From Microvelia longipes (Eukaryota > Arthropoda > Insecta > Hemiptera > Veliidae), in assembly GCA_018340805.1 (NCBI GenBank), contig JACMZG010001914.1:45803963-45867962 (forward strand): a stretch of 64,000 bases of DNA, written 5' to 3'. The notes below the pieces were generated by a model that saw only the letters and a program-made list of their open reading frames with translations, did not search any database and was not told the DNA's origin. The position numbers and the translations under genes were made by a program. Below, piece by piece: positions 1 through 11,245 of this stretch. Position 1 is the stretch's first letter. The number at the start of each line of letters is the position of its first letter.

Positions 1-554
1 TCAACCGTTTTCCCACAAGGTCAAATTACATGATTTTTTAAAACTCATTAACTTGCATTCAGAAAATGTCTGAAATCTCAGAAAGTATACAACCTAGCTT
101 CAAAATACTGGATTTGTTGGAAAACTGAGTAAACTGCCTATACGACAACATGGTTGTTATATTCAAAAAGTATGTATTCAAGTGTAAAAAATAGGCATAA
201 CTCAAGTATGTTGACAAAAAATGAAAATTTTAAAACTTTTATAAGGTACATTGAAGCTTAATGAGCCAATTTGAGAACCTTTTGTTGCTCTGAAAACTAC
301 CTTTAACATTCCTCTTTAAGGTAACACCCATAATTATACCTAGTAGGGCTATTTTTTGAGTTAAGACTGACATAAACTCAAAAAAACACCCAATAGTACA
401 TTTCTTGTGAGTTAATTTATGAGTTCTTCATTGTCAAACGTTTTTTAATTTATACGTAATAACGCATTCTGCAAACGACTGAGGGGTAAAAAAAGACTAT
501 TGCATACCTAATTACATAAAAGTGTTTATAAAATCACGCTATCGTATACAGTAA

Positions 555-1510
555 AGATATTTCATCATTATAGATCAGGACGCCGCAAGGGAATTTTTTT
601 GCTCCTACCGATAAAAGTCTCTTAAACTTAACCCTTATTTGATTCACTTCAAACCATAGACATATATTACTAAAGAAAACATAACCTATGGTTATGGTTT
701 CTTACATCGAGAAGCATGACACATTATTTTAGGGCTCTCAGGGGCTCTGTGAAACCTTATTCAAACTTCCTCTTATAATGAGTAAGGTTATAATAAATCA
801 GTGTTCGTCTGCACACAATGTTCAACGAAACAGAGTTTAGACATGACATTATGTTGAGCCATCAATGATGATGAATGTCGAATGATGGAACAGTTCCCAG
901 ATGTAGCATTGCTTTTTGCTTGTTACATTGCCTAGTTGTCTTCGCACAATTATGTTGCGTCAACTATTCCTATTTTGCAAAACACGGTAGTATCAAATGA
1001 TATATGTTTTGCGTTCCATACATGATGGCGGTAAGAGAGCACCGCTCGTCTCTGGTAAAGACTTCACATTAAATTCTTCGGAATTAATTAAAAATCAGAG
1101 TGAGTTCAGGCTCTGTCGGCGCCCTGATGAAAGACGTAACGAAACAGAGTGGGCATGACATTATGTCGAGCCATCAATGATGACGAATGTCAAATGATGG
1201 AACAGTTCCCAGATGTAGCATTGCTTTGGCTTGTTACATTTCCTATGTGTCTCTGGCAAATTATATTATACTTCATCATTATAGATCAGGACACCGCAAG
1301 GGAATCTCTTTTTTGTTCCTGCTGATAAAGTCTCTTAAACTTAACCCTTACTTGATTCACTTCAAACCATAGAGATATATTACTAAAGAAACCATGACCT
1401 ATCTCAATACATCGAGAAGCATGAATCATCATTTTAGGAGTCTCGGGGGCTCTGTGGAACCTTATTGAAACTCCTCTAAGACTAAGTTAAGGTTATAATA
1501 AATCAGTGTT
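555..1510. repeat. Two-module duplicated repeat (B-A ... A'-B')
   Basis: Module B (about 555-820) recurs at about 1273-1510 with the shared start 'cattatagatcaggac' and the ggggctctgtg..taaggttataataaatc ending. Module A (about 825-940) recurs at about 1138-1255 ('gaacagttcccagatgtagc'). Module B contains sequence of the CATAGAG MITE family (gagaagcatga, ggggctctgtg, ggttataataaatca). The segment between (940-1137) is unassigned. Confidence 0.75.
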
Positions 1511-1601
1511 CGTGCTTTTCAAACATTGTTTAAGTATTGTATTGAATTTTAAACTCTTATTTATAAGTTAATGTAATTTTGTACTGTTTATTTGATCATA
1601 T

Positions 1602-1693
<92 letters not shown>

Positions 1694-1808
1694 AATATAT
1701 ATATAATATATATATATTATATATAAATATATATTCGAAGGTGTTCAGGTTACTTTTTCGAAGTTTCAAAATTCAACCGATAGGGCATCTCTGATAATAA
1801 TACCTCTA
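1365..1808 (+). mobile_element. CATAGAG MITE copy split by an (AT)n tract
   Basis: It begins with catagagatatattacta at about 1367, contains ggggctctgtgg and ggttataataaatca, and ends with the caggttactttttcgaagtt / attcaaccgatagggc segment seen in the other copies. An (AT)n tract of about 130 bp separates the two halves. Confidence 0.7.
1604..1734. repeat. (AT)n microsatellite inside a MITE
   Basis: Nearly pure AT dinucleotides with a few phase slips, inside the 1365-1808 MITE copy. Confidence 0.95.
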
Positions 1809-2218
1809 CGCCTCGAAAAACCAACAAGTTCAGTATTGAATAATTTATAACATTCAGAATAATTCATATTATGTACTCTGAGAAATTTGATGCGTAAAGC
1901 AGGTTAAAAAAGTTAAAATTAAAATCTAAACTAATAATAGTTTACCGCGGAGTCTCCATGACACCCACGTTGTGAGCGGTAGAATCATTAAAACAACTTT
2001 CAATCTTTCTAGAGTCATTTTTCTACGTTTCTGGGGTGTTTGTGACATTTTATAATTTAATAAATTTTAATTAGTTTCATAGCTCCTATAAAACTTTTAC
2101 TTTTAACAGGTTTATTTCAAGATTTAATTCTTTGTATTAAGTATATACATGAAATGTAACACCTGGATCAATTAATGTGGTGAATGGAGTCTGGGTTATG
2201 ATTTTCTTTGTATTTATA

Positions 2219-2741
2219 CCAAGGATGTTGAATAAAGGGGATGACGCATTAGGGAACATTTCTGACCCCATGGAAGTTGTATGAGATAGAGAATTAGAAG
2301 CAAACTTACCCCTTCCCCTTGATTATAATGAAAAAAGCGCCAAACGCAGGTTATGTTGCAAGGTTGTCGAGTTTGCTTCTCAACTTTCTTCTGTGCTTCT
2401 CGTGATTGTTACATTTGTGGTGCTTGTTAAGTCATTTGTGCTTATATAATTTTAAATTTTGGAATATACTTTGCCTCTTCAGTGAGTGATAATTTAAGCG
2501 TGTTTTGTTATAACCTTCTCAAGCAATAAACAATTGGAAACCATTGTGACGTACTTTGCCTCTAAATTTTAAAGACCTGCGCTGTTTTAAGAATTGTAAG
2601 CATGCGCAGTTTGTACAAGCATGTGCAGTTGGTTTTTGACGTTGTTCGTGTTGAATTCTCTCTATTTCTGGATTCGATGGTGTCACTTGTATGTATGGCA
2701 AATCGACTTAGTGCGTCATCCCCTTTATTCAAGATCCTTGG
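2219..2741. mobile_element. Non-autonomous TIR element, ~520 bp
   Basis: The left end CCAAGGATGTTGAATAAAGG is the near-exact inverse of the right end (ttattcaagatccttgg), and both continue into ggggatgacgcatta / tagtgcgtcatcccc. The terminal inverted repeats are about 30 bp. No transposase frame is visible inside. I see no convincing target-site duplication. Confidence 0.75.
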
Positions 2742-2879
2742 ATTATACATACGTTGATTTTACGTGGATCGCGAAATGTGTGGTAAATGAAAAAAAACAA
2801 AAAGACCTGTTTTTATCCCTTTACACATTATATTATTATATATATTCTCCATTGTAATTCGTCTTTATTTTTTATTTAC

Positions 2880-3080
2880 TTTGTTCAGACGCGGGGTCTC
2901 AACCCCGTGTTCAACCCTGTAAGGGTTCAACCTCCCGGCAGTTGTCGTGTGACCAGGATTAAACACTGCATCCAACCCTAAAACTTATTTTTTACGGGGT
3001 AGAGTCAAAATATAGGTTAAAAAATACCGAGTGAACAGTTGGGTTGAACACCTGGCAAACCCCGCGTTTGAACAAAGTAA
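2880..3080. mobile_element. Short MITE, ~200 bp
   Basis: The ends are inverted: actttgttcagacgcggggt at the left, and the reverse complement of 'cgcgtttgaacaaagt' at the right. A second inverted match is 'tgttcaaccc' against 'gggttgaaca'. No coding capacity. Confidence 0.75.
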
Positions 3081-3504
3081 TTGTTAAATTGACCTAGCAT
3101 CATCAAGTACGTTGTCTTAATTGTTTTACTTCATAATATTTTCATTTATAATACATTATAGGATATTAATCTTGTTGGGTACGGTACTCTATTTTCACCT
3201 TGTAAAAATTCTTTAACTATTTTCCAAACTGCACGGCCATTTTCATCAGAATGAAACTAAATTTGGCACTAAATTGTACGACTTATTGAAACCTCCTGTA
3301 TATCTTTAGCATCAATGCACTTGTTAAAAACCTGCACTCACGTTTGAAGGCAGTGACAATAAGGTTACACACGGCTTCTGCAAATGTTTTAGCCCCCACC
3401 ATGTATTGAGATAGGGCTCAAACTTTCTATGATAGGGCTTTCTATGCTTTCTTGAGAAACATACATTTAAGTTCATAAAAATTAGCCTTGCTTGTTTGCG
3501 AAAT

Positions 3505-3950
3505 CGATTAGCATCATATTGATCTCCATCTGCATGATTATCAACATTATGTTGACCTCCATCAGCATGTTGTAAACATCGTGTTGATCTCCATCAGCAT
3601 GTTGTAAACATTACGTTGATCTCCATCAGCATGTTGTAAACATCATGTTGATTTCCATCAGCATGTTCTAAACATCACGTTGATCCCCATCAGCATGTTG
3701 TAAACATCATGTTGATCTCCATCAGCATCTTGATAAATATCGTGTTGATTTCCATCAGCATGTTGTAAACATCATGTTAATCTCCATCAGCATGTTGTAA
3801 ACATCGTGTTGATTTCCATCAGCATGTTGTAAACATCATGTTAATCTCCATCAGGATGTTGTAAACATCATGTTGATTTACATCAGCATGTTGTTAACAT
3901 CACTTTGATCTCCATCAGCATCTTGATAAAATCATCTTGATAAGGGGTAT
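3505..3950. repeat. 32-bp minisatellite
   Basis: About 14 copies of a 32-bp unit containing catcagcatgttgtaaacat and gttgatctc. Units differ by scattered substitutions; a few carry 'cttgataa' instead of 'gttgtaaa'. Because 32 is not a multiple of 3, no long frame is maintained. Confidence 0.95.
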
Positions 3951-4618
3951 TGTAGCGGATTTCAAGTATCCAAATATATTTACTGTGATTATTATTTAAA
4001 CAATCTAAATGGCCCATTTCATCTGAATCTACCACCATTTTAATCTAACAGATAAGATTTGTGGAGACGACAGTGTCTATTTCGTACTGCTTGTCGCTCT
4101 GACGCAGCACTAAGAGGACTAGTTGTAATCAACTACCCTAAGGGTCATTTTCTCCTATAGTTTAACCTTAACCTTTTAGATTTCTCCTTACTGCAATCTC
4201 TATGTTCTCCATCTCTTAGAGTTCTTCCTTATACCGTTCATTGATGACAGCTCTCAAATCGTCATAGTGGATCTATCACGGCTGGTTAGCTTGTCAAAAC
4301 ACACCGAATTGAAAAAACATACTATACAAACTGATTGTAAAATTAATATTATTTTTAGGGTTCATTTAATTTATAGACCAAGAAAACAAAAAATGGGCAC
4401 GGTTCCATAGATTTAATCTTAGATTCCTCACTCTAAGATTAAATCTATTTAATAGTTATTTTTAAACATTTTTTACAAAAAAAAAAACAAAACAAAATAT
4501 ATAAAGTGTATTGGAAGGCATTGCATGCAATAATTGATTATACTTTTATACTTGTTTATAACGTTTGTCTTATATAAGAAAGCAAGAGGCCTTCAGTCCC
4601 CGCGGCGTCAGCATTAAT
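3951..4618. other. Unassigned stretch with one small hairpin
   Basis: No gene or known repeat recognised. A 16-bp perfect stem with an 8-nt loop lies at 4408-4423 / 4432-4447 (tagatttaatcttaga and its inverse). Confidence 0.5.
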
Positions 4619-4770
4619 GCTGTTTTGCGGCCCAGCGCCTCCATGTGGCTGCTTTGTGGCCCAGCGCCCTCCATGTGGCTGCTTGTGGCCCAGCGCCTCC
4701 ATGTGCTGCTTTGTGGCCCAGCGCCTCCATGTGGCTGCTTTGTGGTCCCAACGCCTCCATGTAGATTTGT
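4619..4770. repeat. ~29-bp GC-rich minisatellite
   Basis: About five copies of a unit containing ggcccagcgcctccatgtgg and ctgctttgt, with small indels between copies. It is strikingly GC-rich for this window. Confidence 0.9.
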
Positions 4771-5389
4771 GAGATTGTACGCCTATGAGTGGTTACGCCA
4801 TATTTCCACAGTAGTGATGATCCATAAAATGTTCATCCAGACCAACTGATATTAATCTTGTTTATAAACAAAATATGAAACAATTCACATAAAACCGGAT
4901 GCTGATGACCACGGTGGAAATATCCCAAGTTGTGGATAAAAGGAAGGTGATTGTTACAGTCTTCTCTTCCAATACTGAGTTCATCACAAACGACCTGCTA
5001 ACTGAGGCCTTACTAAAACACTAGCACTTAACTAGAATTAAACGTTTGTAAACTAAATAATCTTTGTTAATTTAAACAGATTGTAACAAACAGATTTAAC
5101 AGATTGTAATGGTATGTTGGGACCCAAAAGTTAAATTTAAACTAAAACCGCAGAGCTCCAGATATACGCTATCCGGCCGGGTACTTAACAGAAGCATTCG
5201 GAAAATTGACATTAAAACATGAAGCGCTGGGTCACTTCGAGCTGACCGCTGACCGAAGGCAACTAACTAACCTCACTTAATTCCGTAAAGGACAGATGTT
5301 AACATTTAAAGCGGGGCTATCTGGAAACCCTAAATTAAGGGATTAAGGAAGGCTTGATAGAAAAGATTTTTTAAAATTCGTATGAAATA
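4771..5389. other. Unassigned intergenic stretch
   Basis: No ORF with recognisable homology and no clear repeat was seen. Confidence 0.4.
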
Positions 5390-6060
5390 CCTCTTATTAG
5401 CTAGAGTACACGAAATCCAATTACTCAGCACTACAAATACCTAGAAGTCTCTAATTTTGAACTGGTGTATACTTGTACTGAATTTCAACTTAATTGAATT
5501 ATTTCCGATTTTTTAATTTTTTTAAAAAACGTGTACAAGTCATTCGATAAAAATTGAACTAATGCTGATAATGAGATGAAACTTGGCACATATGTTACAC
5601 TTATATATGGCTATATGCGTGTCAAATCTCATCCGATCGCATCAATTTTCCGCGTTTTATTATTTTTCGAAATTTTATTTCACTTCTATATAACCGTTTT
5701 TGATCAAATAACTTTTGGAATATTATTTTTTTTAGTGTAACTTTATTATTACGCAAAGAATCACAATTTAATTAAATATATTTTTTGTTTTAAACTTCCT
5801 TATAACCACGCTGCAAGAACCGTGAAGTTAGTTGACCGTACTGTATACGTATTCTATACGATCCGCGAATCTAGAGTGTGTGAACGTACTAAATATGGAC
5901 AACCTTCTACCCTCTCCCCACACGGCCTAACAACATTTAAAACAGGTGACATTTCTTCTTCACCTAGGAACAGCGATCGAGTCCGATTTGATGAGAAAAA
6001 CTTCCGAAGCACTCGTACCAAAAAAAAAATTGAAATAGGTAAAATTTTCTAGTTTTACTT
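5390..6060 (-). mobile_element. Composite dispersed repeat (5S-module family body)
   Basis: Read on the minus strand, 5500-5660 carries the family body ('gccaagtttcatctcattat', cagcattagttcaattttt, cgaatgacttgta). The adjoining 5690-5900 (aataacttttggaatatta, gtgtgtgaacgtac) matches 41280-41620 and 46010-46360 in the same or opposite orientation. The short open frame at 5822-6052 falls in this repeat and is not a gene. Confidence 0.65.
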
Positions 6061-6321
6061 TTTTTTATGGAGTTACAAGAAAAATATGTAACTAATTCTT
6101 TACATCATCAACTTCAACTCGCTCCAATTACTATGATATTATTTTACCGTGAAATAAATGATTCCGTCGAGTACGTTCATTATTCAAAATGAGACTGAAA
6201 AATCTTTTATAAAAATAATATATTGTTATTGTCTAAATAATATGCAATAAATGATTGAAAACAAACTTTTTGTGTTTTAAATCTTTTAGCTCTTTAGTCT
6301 TGAACACAATCATGAAGCTAC

Positions 6322-6540
6322 TACTAAAGCGGCTCTATTGGTTGTATTTTCAAACATCGAGAAAGTAACCTGATGACCCAGGATTATTATCATAATCAAA
6401 TAAAACAGTACAATATTTCAGCAACTTATATATTAGAAAATTTATTACACAAAACAAAATGTAAACACTGCGTGGAAAACCAACAACAATTCATTTATTA
6501 TAACTTTAACGCACTGTAGAAGAGGAAGCAAATTTAAATC
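6322..6540 (-). mobile_element. Degraded CATAGAG MITE copy
   Basis: Minus-strand copy recognised by aaagtaacctgatgaccc, caaataaaacagtacaat and caattcatttattataac, which match the complement of the better-preserved copies. The ends are lost. Confidence 0.6.
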
Positions 6541-6587
6541 GATCCCCCCCAATCACCCCATAACTTCCTTCATCCGCAGCTTAGCAT

Positions 6588-7093
6588 AATACTATATATA
6601 GAAGGAGCACAGGACCATAACAATGTAATTCCACTGATAACACGAAAGCCGGTTGACTGGTGCAACTAAGTAATGCTGCCAACCTGACAACAAAACATTA
6701 TTTTAAATATGTGTCATAAATATCTATTAATGAAGAAAGATCGTAAAGAACAAATATAAATAACTTAAAACACCTGCTGATATTTAATAAAAGTGGTCAT
6801 AGATGGCAAAGGTGGCGAATACAAGAATCTACATTTAGTTGACGAGGACTACTTATATATAATTTTAATAAATACGTTAAACTACAATTTAAAATGCATA
6901 AAAATTGTAATGCACCGATATTTATATTATTATTTATGAATAATCATTAATTAATAATAGAACATAATAATTCAGCAACCGGAAGTAGTGCCAATTTGTT
7001 TTAGAAAATTGTATATTGTAAGGGTGGTAGCATTACTTAGTTGCACCAGTGAACCGGCTTTCGTGTTATCAGTAGTGCTCCTTCTATATATAG
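6588..7093. mobile_element. Foldback element, ~505 bp
   Basis: The left arm (6588-6690) and right arm (about 7020-7093) are inverted: actatatatagaaggagcac at the left is mirrored by gtgctccttctatatatagt at the right, and gataacacgaaagccggtt by aaccggctttcgtgttatc. The arms extend to gcaactaagtaatgctgcc. The interior is AT-rich and non-coding. Confidence 0.85.
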
Positions 7094-7564
7094 TATATTC
7101 TAAGATCCGCAGTCATTTTCAGCAGGGGCCATCGGTCTTTCAGGAAATTTCTAAGTATTTCTAAGATTTACTTACACGGGAAATTATTTGGAAATTGTTA
7201 AATTGTAAAATTCCGATCATTGATTGTTTCCCATATTGCTTTTAACGAAGATTGAGATAGAGAAACTAAAAGTAGATGTCGGGTTCTTTGCACGCTTGAT
7301 CTATCCTAAATGATGCACGATAGCCTGGTTTGTAGGGTCGGCCATCATATTTCAAGCTACTAAGATTACATCCGATAGACCTTGTGTCCAATCTACATCT
7401 AGCTAGAGTCCCTATGCCATCACTTTAGTTATGACAATCTTAAACTGTCCTAAATTTCGTGTTGCGAATAATTGTAAAATTTAATAATAATCTTCATTTA
7501 GAATCTTTGTAGGCAAGGCTCATGTAGGTATTTTTTGTCCTTTTTTTATTCACTACTTTTACAT

Positions 7565-8213
7565 TTCCTCATTTATACCGTAGTTATATGAGAAAAGTAT
7601 TGTGTTTGTAAAAAAAATCGAAACCGGGATGTCTCCGGAATTATCCGTTTCCCGGAATTATCCGGGAATTATGTTGTTTTTAATTCCCCTTAAGTTTTTT
7701 ACAAAGTTGTCTCCCTCTATGTGTGTGTGTCTGTTATCAGTGTATTTATGCTAGAGAGATGAAACTTGCTATGAAAATCAATCTATAGTTGCAGTTGTCC
7801 AATCCGAAAAATATTTTTTTATGACACTATTAATCCACGAGAATGACTAAGCAAAAATTTCGAAAAATCATAAAACGCAGAAAAATATGCATTATATGCA
7901 TAATATAAATGCGATCGAATTGAGATTTAACAAGCATGTAGCCATGTATAAGATTAATATATGTGCCAAGTTTCATCTCATTATCAGCATTAGTTCAATT
8001 TTAATCGAATGACTTGTGTACGTTTTTTAAAAAAATGTAAAAATGAGAAAATAATTTGATTAAGTTGAAGTTCAGTACAAGTGGATACCTTTACGTAATG
8101 AATAAGTACACTAAGTTTCGTTTCAATTGGAAAAGTATATCTATGATTTTTGTTGGACGATAAAAGTTAAGCAACACTGAGCGTGGTCAGTGCCTGGATG
8201 GATGACTTCTATT
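7565..8213 (+). mobile_element. 5S-module repeat, copy 1
   Basis: It starts with the tcatttataccg end and carries the family body (gaaaccgggatgtctccgg, acaaagttgtctccctctat, 'gccaagtttcatctcattat'). It ends with a 5S-rRNA-like module at about 8161-8208: aaaagttaagcaacactgag, cgtggtcagtgcctggatgg and atgac. These match the intermediate element and box C region of arthropod 5S rRNA genes. Confidence 0.75.
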
Positions 8214-8247
8214 AGGACTAATATTAGTCCTAATTTTCCGTTTTAAA

Positions 8248-8544
8248 CATAGAGATATATTACTAGAGGGCTATTGGTTGAATTTTGAAACATCAAAAAA
8301 GTAACCTGACCACATTCGATTATCATTTACATCAATAAACAGAACAAAAAAACAGTAAATTATATAGTAGAATGTTTAAAATACAAATCACAACACAAGC
8401 AATCTGCGGAAGCCAATTGATTAATTATAACATTAACTCCCTCTTGGAGGAGGTTTCAATGAGGTTACACAGAGCCCCTGAGAGCCCCACTAAAAATGTT
8501 TCAGGCCTCTCAATGTATTAAGGCCTCTAGTATATATCTCTATG
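8248..8544 (-). mobile_element. CATAGAG MITE, intact copy with 8-bp TSD (hAT type)
   Basis: The ends are inverted: CATAGAGATATATTACTAG at the left, CTAGTATATATCTCTATG at the right. Both sides are flanked by GTTTTAAA (8240-8247 and 8545-8552), a perfect 8-bp target duplication as made by hAT-superfamily transposases. Length is 297 bp with no coding frame. This copy defines the ends of a family with at least eight other full or partial copies in the window. Confidence 0.9.
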
Positions 8545-8552
8545 GTTTTAAA

Positions 8553-9485
8553 CGTCTTTATAATGTTTGCTGAGTCTTCAATGACGGTTATCAGTCATCT
8601 TGGTAAAAACCACTCAGGCTTTTAGAAGAAGTTACTCCTAGAAAGACTTTAAACTGATAATTAAGTTGAAATACTTTAAGTCCCAAATTTAAGTCTTGGG
8701 ATTTTTAATGTTAAGACAACTCTTTTTCTGGATATAAACAGTAAAACGCGTCACGCATTTTAACATAAAATATTTCAAAATCTGAGCTAGCCACAGATGT
8801 GGTTGCACATCAAATGGTTAAAGGATATAATCTGCTTTATATTGATATTCATTTGGTTCATTATAGTTTATTTCTCCGTAACTGAAGATGATCAAGAGAT
8901 CAAAGGGCAGCTTTAAAAAATGTTTTGCGGAGACATTCCTGTTTATATGATTAATCTAGGGTACTGTTGGCCCACTTTTTGTCAAAGAAAACTGGCTGAC
9001 CAGATTACATCATTGTATTAATGACGAATTAAACCTTTATGATGTTCTAGTTGTAACATCACTCCCTACTGTACAGAGTAGTGGCTTAGTCCGCGACGTC
9101 ACATTCGAGACAGGTGCCTTGTATTTCTAGGGAAATTTGCCAGAAACATATCAGGTATGACATCAGAAATAGACCGGGCATCCCGCGACCCCTGACACCC
9201 TCCTACCAATAGTTTACATTTACTACATACCAAACATCATTACAACTCGTCCGCTTGTTTAGATATTTGTTTGCATAAAGATTAGGTATATTGTCCGCAT
9301 CCGTATTGTAGTCATAACAAAGACACTTGTATCAACAGACATGCATTTAACTTATTAACGAGTGCATTAACGAAAATGCATTTCACTTACTTCCTTTTTT
9401 TCCTTCTCTTTCCCTTAAGATAGGAGGGAAAAGTATTGTATTTTGAAAAATTACACGACTTTTCAGCATCTAAAGATCCAATAGA
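8553..9485. other. Unassigned intergenic stretch
   Basis: No recognisable gene, RNA or repeat. Confidence 0.4.
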
Positions 9486-9494
9486 TCACGAAAC

Positions 9495-9835
9495 ATTTGG
9501 TATGTGTGGATGGTTCGATGGTATATGATTGGATAGGTGTGTATGTGGATGTATGGAAGTCAAAATGGGTAGATATGTGGATGTATAGATACGTAATGAA
9601 TAGATATGTGGATACATAGATGGGTGGATATAAATGCTTGAGTGGGTATGTGAATGTATGGATGTGAGAATGGGTGGATGTATAGATGGATGGAAATGTG
9701 GATGGGTGAATACGTAGATGTATAGAAGAGTGGATATGTTAATATATGGATAAATGGATGGATAGATATGGAGATGTATGGATGTAAGGGTATGTGGATG
9801 TTTGGATGAGTATATGTATGGATGACTGTAGATAT
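9495..9835. repeat. Degenerate GGAT-type simple repeat
   Basis: Irregular array of ggatg/tatgtggatgtatggatg words. The His/Tyr/Ile-rich frames on the minus strand (9486-9887, 9560-9856) are products of the repeat and not genes. Confidence 0.9.
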
Positions 9836-10261
9836 GTTTACTTTCCTTATGAACATAATACAGATTAAAATGCTGAACCAACTGCAAAGAAACTTAGAAC
9901 GAAAATCAATTCCTACTAGAACCGATTAGATTTTGAAAAAAAATAGGTTTTTATGACCCCTTTTCCCCTTGTCATTTTTGTCGCATTTTGGTACTGTTTA
10001 GATGACTATTACACTAAATAACTTCATTTACATCGTAGGACTATAATAAAAGTACTGTCTCTGCAATAAAAATCAGAAGCCAGGATTTTTTACGACTTCC
10101 TTAACCGTCATTGATGAACACAGAAAAATATTCCGATTGATTTTGAGTTTAGCACGCATGTAGTCATTTAAATAGAATCCGATCTATCCTCAAAATAGAA
10201 TCCATCTCTTCTACTTTCTCCTTTACAATATCCTTTCGTTCTTTCGACGTCATATACAAAA

Positions 10262-11245
10262 TGAAGCACCTTCCTAAAAAGAAATCACCTGGCTTTAGAC
10301 ATCTTCCGAAATCCTTAAACAACTTATTTAAGGAAAAAATATTGTTTAACTTAAAAAATATATTGTTTTACTCACAGCTATTTACAACTCAGTTCTCTGT
10401 TCCACTTACTTTTCTGACATCAGGAAGAATTTCCTAACTTACCTCTTCCTATCCCAATTATTCTCTTCTTATTCGTCGCTTAAATATCTTACTATCTTCT
10501 CTACAATCTAATATTATACCAAATCACCAACTTGGTTTCCGTGCCTAACAGTACCATTCAACAATGTCATCGCATAGTCGTTATCACTGCTTCCTCTTTT
10601 GAGCGTAAGCAGTATTGTTCAGCTGTCTTTCTCGACGAATCTCAAGCATTTGATCAAGTCTGGCACGCTGCACTGCTTTGGAAGCTCAAAACCAAACCTT
10701 TCACCTAATACCTTATCCTCAAATCCTATCTTCCTCGTTTTTTCTATCTGAGCGTCGGTGCATCTCTTTCTCCTCTGGTCCAGCTACAGCAGGTGTCCCT
10801 CAAGATAGCATTCTCAGTCCTCTTCTTTTCAGCATTTATAACTCAGGCTTTCCTGAACATCCTTCTAGCATCCTTTGCTGATGATTAATTTATCCTTGCC
10901 GTACACCTTGATCATCAATCTGCTTGACTTATACAAAACCATCTCCTCCTCCAACCTTGGTTTAGGAAATGGAGGATTAAAGTCAATGAGGATGTGGCTG
11001 TGACATTTGTACAGCGTCACTCTAATTTTCCTCTATTCATCCTAAATCAACCAGCCATTCCATCAAAAAGACAACGTTACTTACAAGCCCCAGAGCTTGT
11101 ACTGGATAGACGGCTTACTTGGAGACCTCATACTAAATTCAAAAGACGAAAGACAATAAGACGTTTTAAACTTACTACTCTACAAACACTCTTAACTCTT
11201 ACTCACCAACAAACTACTGATCTACAATAAATACTTGAACCTACC
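10262..11245 (+). pseudogene. Jockey-clade non-LTR retrotransposon RT relic
   Basis: Pieces of a reverse transcriptase appear in successive frames: KKKSPG at about 10280, NHQLGF and an AVFLDESQAFDQVWHAALLW segment (10530-10690), AGVPQDSILSPLLFSIYNSG (about 10778-10850), a FADD catalytic motif (about 10873) whose frame is broken, and a DRRLTWRPHT.K thumb-side segment (about 11100-11150). In the jockey family these are RT motifs in this order (KKSPG, FLD..AFD.VWH, G.PQGS.LSP.L, FADD). Stops and frameshifts separate them, so it is dead. The 5' end, endonuclease and 3' tail were not recognised; element limits are uncertain. Confidence 0.85.

Noticed and set aside
9486..9887. His/Tyr/Pro-rich 133-codon frame
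   Set aside because: Translation of a GGAT-type simple repeat.
10678..10881. A functional reverse transcriptase gene
   Set aside because: The motifs are in several frames with stops, so it is a relic.
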